Below, in pieces: positions 5,981 to 7,057 of a stretch of DNA of 7,057 nucleotides. Origin of the DNA: Marinagarivorans sp. UBA5868 (GTDB lineage Bacteria > Pseudomonadota > Gammaproteobacteria > Pseudomonadales > Cellvibrionaceae); contig DJFQ01000133.1 in the NCBI GenBank assembly GCA_002432095.1, positions 1 through 7,057 on the forward strand. Reading direction: 5' to 3'. Made by a program: the position numbers and the translations under genes. The notes beneath the pieces were generated by a model. It had not been told where the DNA came from. It searched no databases and saw nothing but the letters and a program-made list of their open reading frames with translations. Every line of letters starts with the position of its first letter. Positions within the stretch are counted from its first letter, which is position 1.

Positions 5981-7057
5981 CTATTGCACCAACATCACGG
6001 CGCTGCCCAGGGCTGCGGCGCAGACGGCAGTGACGGTATTACTGGTGACGCTGGGGCTGCAAACGTCGTTGCTACAGGCTGCGGTCATGGTATCGATCAG
6101 GTCATTGAGGCGTTCGCGGCTATCCATTTCATAAGGCTGATCGGCGAGTTGCGTGTTTTCGCTGACGATGTGATGAGCCAACAAGGCCCGCAGCAGCGGA
6201 TCAATCAGCGCATCACGCCCCGTAGCATCGAAACGATTATTCGTAAAACCGGGGAAATACGCCTGCATGCGCGAGGATGACGTCGCCAAGGTATTGCAGT
6301 ACTTCACCGCCAGTTGGGTGATGCCCATCTGATGGGCGACAAGGAACCCTTTGATATTTTCGCTCGGCGGCATTTGTTGTTTGACGGTTTCGTAGGTCTC
6401 CACTACGCCAGGTTCGGTTACCGGAATACCGGTCATCAATGAAAAGGAAGCATTGATCTCGGCAAAGGTGCGCACCCCCACCCGCGGCTGCGCGTCCAGG
6501 TCCGCGGGTTCCGGTGCTGGCGGCACCAATTCCTCTTCGCGAACATGAGTCTGACCGTTTATTCGGTCGAAGCTGAGAAAGAACTGATCCTGCTCCGGCC
6601 CTTTTTCCGCCTGGATGACGGCACCAAGTTTGGTGGTCAGCAGGGGAACGCCCTCCGGGTTGTAATCCGCCGCCGAAATGGTCACATCCAGATTGGCAAA
6701 CACTTGGCCAATCGCCGCCTCGCGACCGTTAACCCCGATGCGCAATCCTTGAATATGAATATCGCTGGTGGGTGTTTCGGTGAAACTAAAGAAAAACGGC
6801 TCGTTGAACAGGTAGCTGTAGTCGTCGAATTGCTCCACCTGGAACACGATGTAAGCATCGTCCATATCATCAATCAGATCGGCGATGGAAAAGGCCACCA
6901 GGATTTTCTGGCCGACGCCCACGTTGTAGTTGGTCAACACCTGCTCCGCCGTGAGTGCCCGATTGTGAATGGCAAGAAAGCGGATAGTGCCGCGCCAGGG
7001 GTAAACGCCGTCGGTTTCATTGCCGAGCACCAGAGCGAAGGTTTCATCCCACTGGTT
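5981..7057 (-). CDS. LamG-type domain protein, C-terminal 358 residues (5' end outside window)
   Basis: The frame enters at the right edge as NQWDETFAL and ends at TAG 5983-5981. The first 50 or so residues (WRGTIRFLAIHNRALTAEQV, then NYNVGVGQK) match the last strands of a LamG/concanavalin-like jelly-roll domain, a fold usually seen in exported proteins. A beta-rich middle part (about 53-175, with HIQGLRIGVNGREA) and an acidic, proline-rich linker (PPAPEPADLDAQPR) follow. The C-terminal helical domain (about 188-358) starts VRTFAEINASFSLMTGIP and holds ENIKGFLVAHQMGITQLAVK and PGFTNNRFDATGRDALIDPL. Cysteines occur but no CXXCH haem motif is visible, so no c-type cytochrome is encoded in this part. 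Localisation outside the cytoplasm is inferred, since the N-terminus is missing. Only 150 bp separate it from the downstream DUF1501 gene, and they probably form one operon. Confidence 0.82.
   Translation of the reverse strand, partial: NQWDETFALVLGNETDGVYPWRGTIRFLAIHNRALTAEQVLTNYNVGVGQKILVAFSIADLIDDMDDAYIVFQVEQFDDYSYLFNEPFFFSFTETPTSDIHIQGLRIGVNGREAAIGQVFANLDVTISAADYNPEGVPLLTTKLGAVIQAEKGPEQDQFFLSFDRINGQTHVREEELVPPAPEPADLDAQPRVGVRTFAEINASFSLMTGIPVTEPGVVETYETVKQQMPPSENIKGFLVAHQMGITQLAVKYCNTLATSSSRMQAYFPGFTNNRFDATGRDALIDPLLRALLAHHIVSENTQLADQPYEMDSRERLNDLIDTMTAACSNDVCSPSVTSNTVTAVCAAALGSAVMLVQ

Noticed and set aside
5924..6280. Plus-strand frame of 118 codons opposite the LamG-type gene end
   Set aside because: It is a shadow of the minus-strand gene; low-complexity composition and no ribosome-binding site.

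Overview
The window looks like chromosomal DNA of a gammaproteobacterium with moderate GC. A marine or plant-polymer-degrading lineage such as Cellvibrionaceae is a reasonable guess. That guess rests on the very typical gammaproteobacterial Tex sequence and on the pairing of a LamG-type protein with a Tat-exported DUF1501-type protein. It is an inference, not a proven placement. Almost every recognisable gene lies on the minus strand, so the window reads naturally from right to left.

Layout from right to left on the minus strand. (1) The C-terminal 358 residues of a large protein with the end of a LamG/concanavalin-like domain (5981-7057, cut by the window edge). (2) A 119-bp tract in which the ribosome-binding site and start region are repeated three times, carrying two tiny overlapping reading frames (5823-5970). 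(3) A 520-aa Tat-exported DUF1501-type protein (4268-5830). The LamG protein and the DUF1501 protein almost certainly form one transcription unit working in the cell envelope; their biochemical role is unknown. (4) About 250 bp with no convincing gene, preceded by a control region with a strong but nearly empty start site on the plus strand. (5) A MarR/HpaR-like repressor (3504-3926) with its own hairpin terminator. (6) A short-chain dehydrogenase/reductase (2639-3340). (7) An accessory-looking stretch (about 1690-2565) with an orphan 91-aa plus-strand ORF, a 41-aa basic ORF, three degenerate 23-bp tandem repeats and a 54-aa two-helix membrane protein started by GTG. (8) The first 519 codons of tex, encoding an RNA-binding transcription accessory protein, running off the left edge.

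The firm calls are tex, the SDR, the MarR regulator, the DUF1501 protein and the LamG-type partial gene. The small ORFs are weaker and are labelled so. The most unusual structure is the triplicated start module between the two envelope genes. There, a chain of stop/start overlaps links the upstream gene to the DUF1501 gene through two leader-sized peptides made of the same 13-residue repeat. No tRNA, rRNA, CRISPR array, transposase or intact mobile element was seen.
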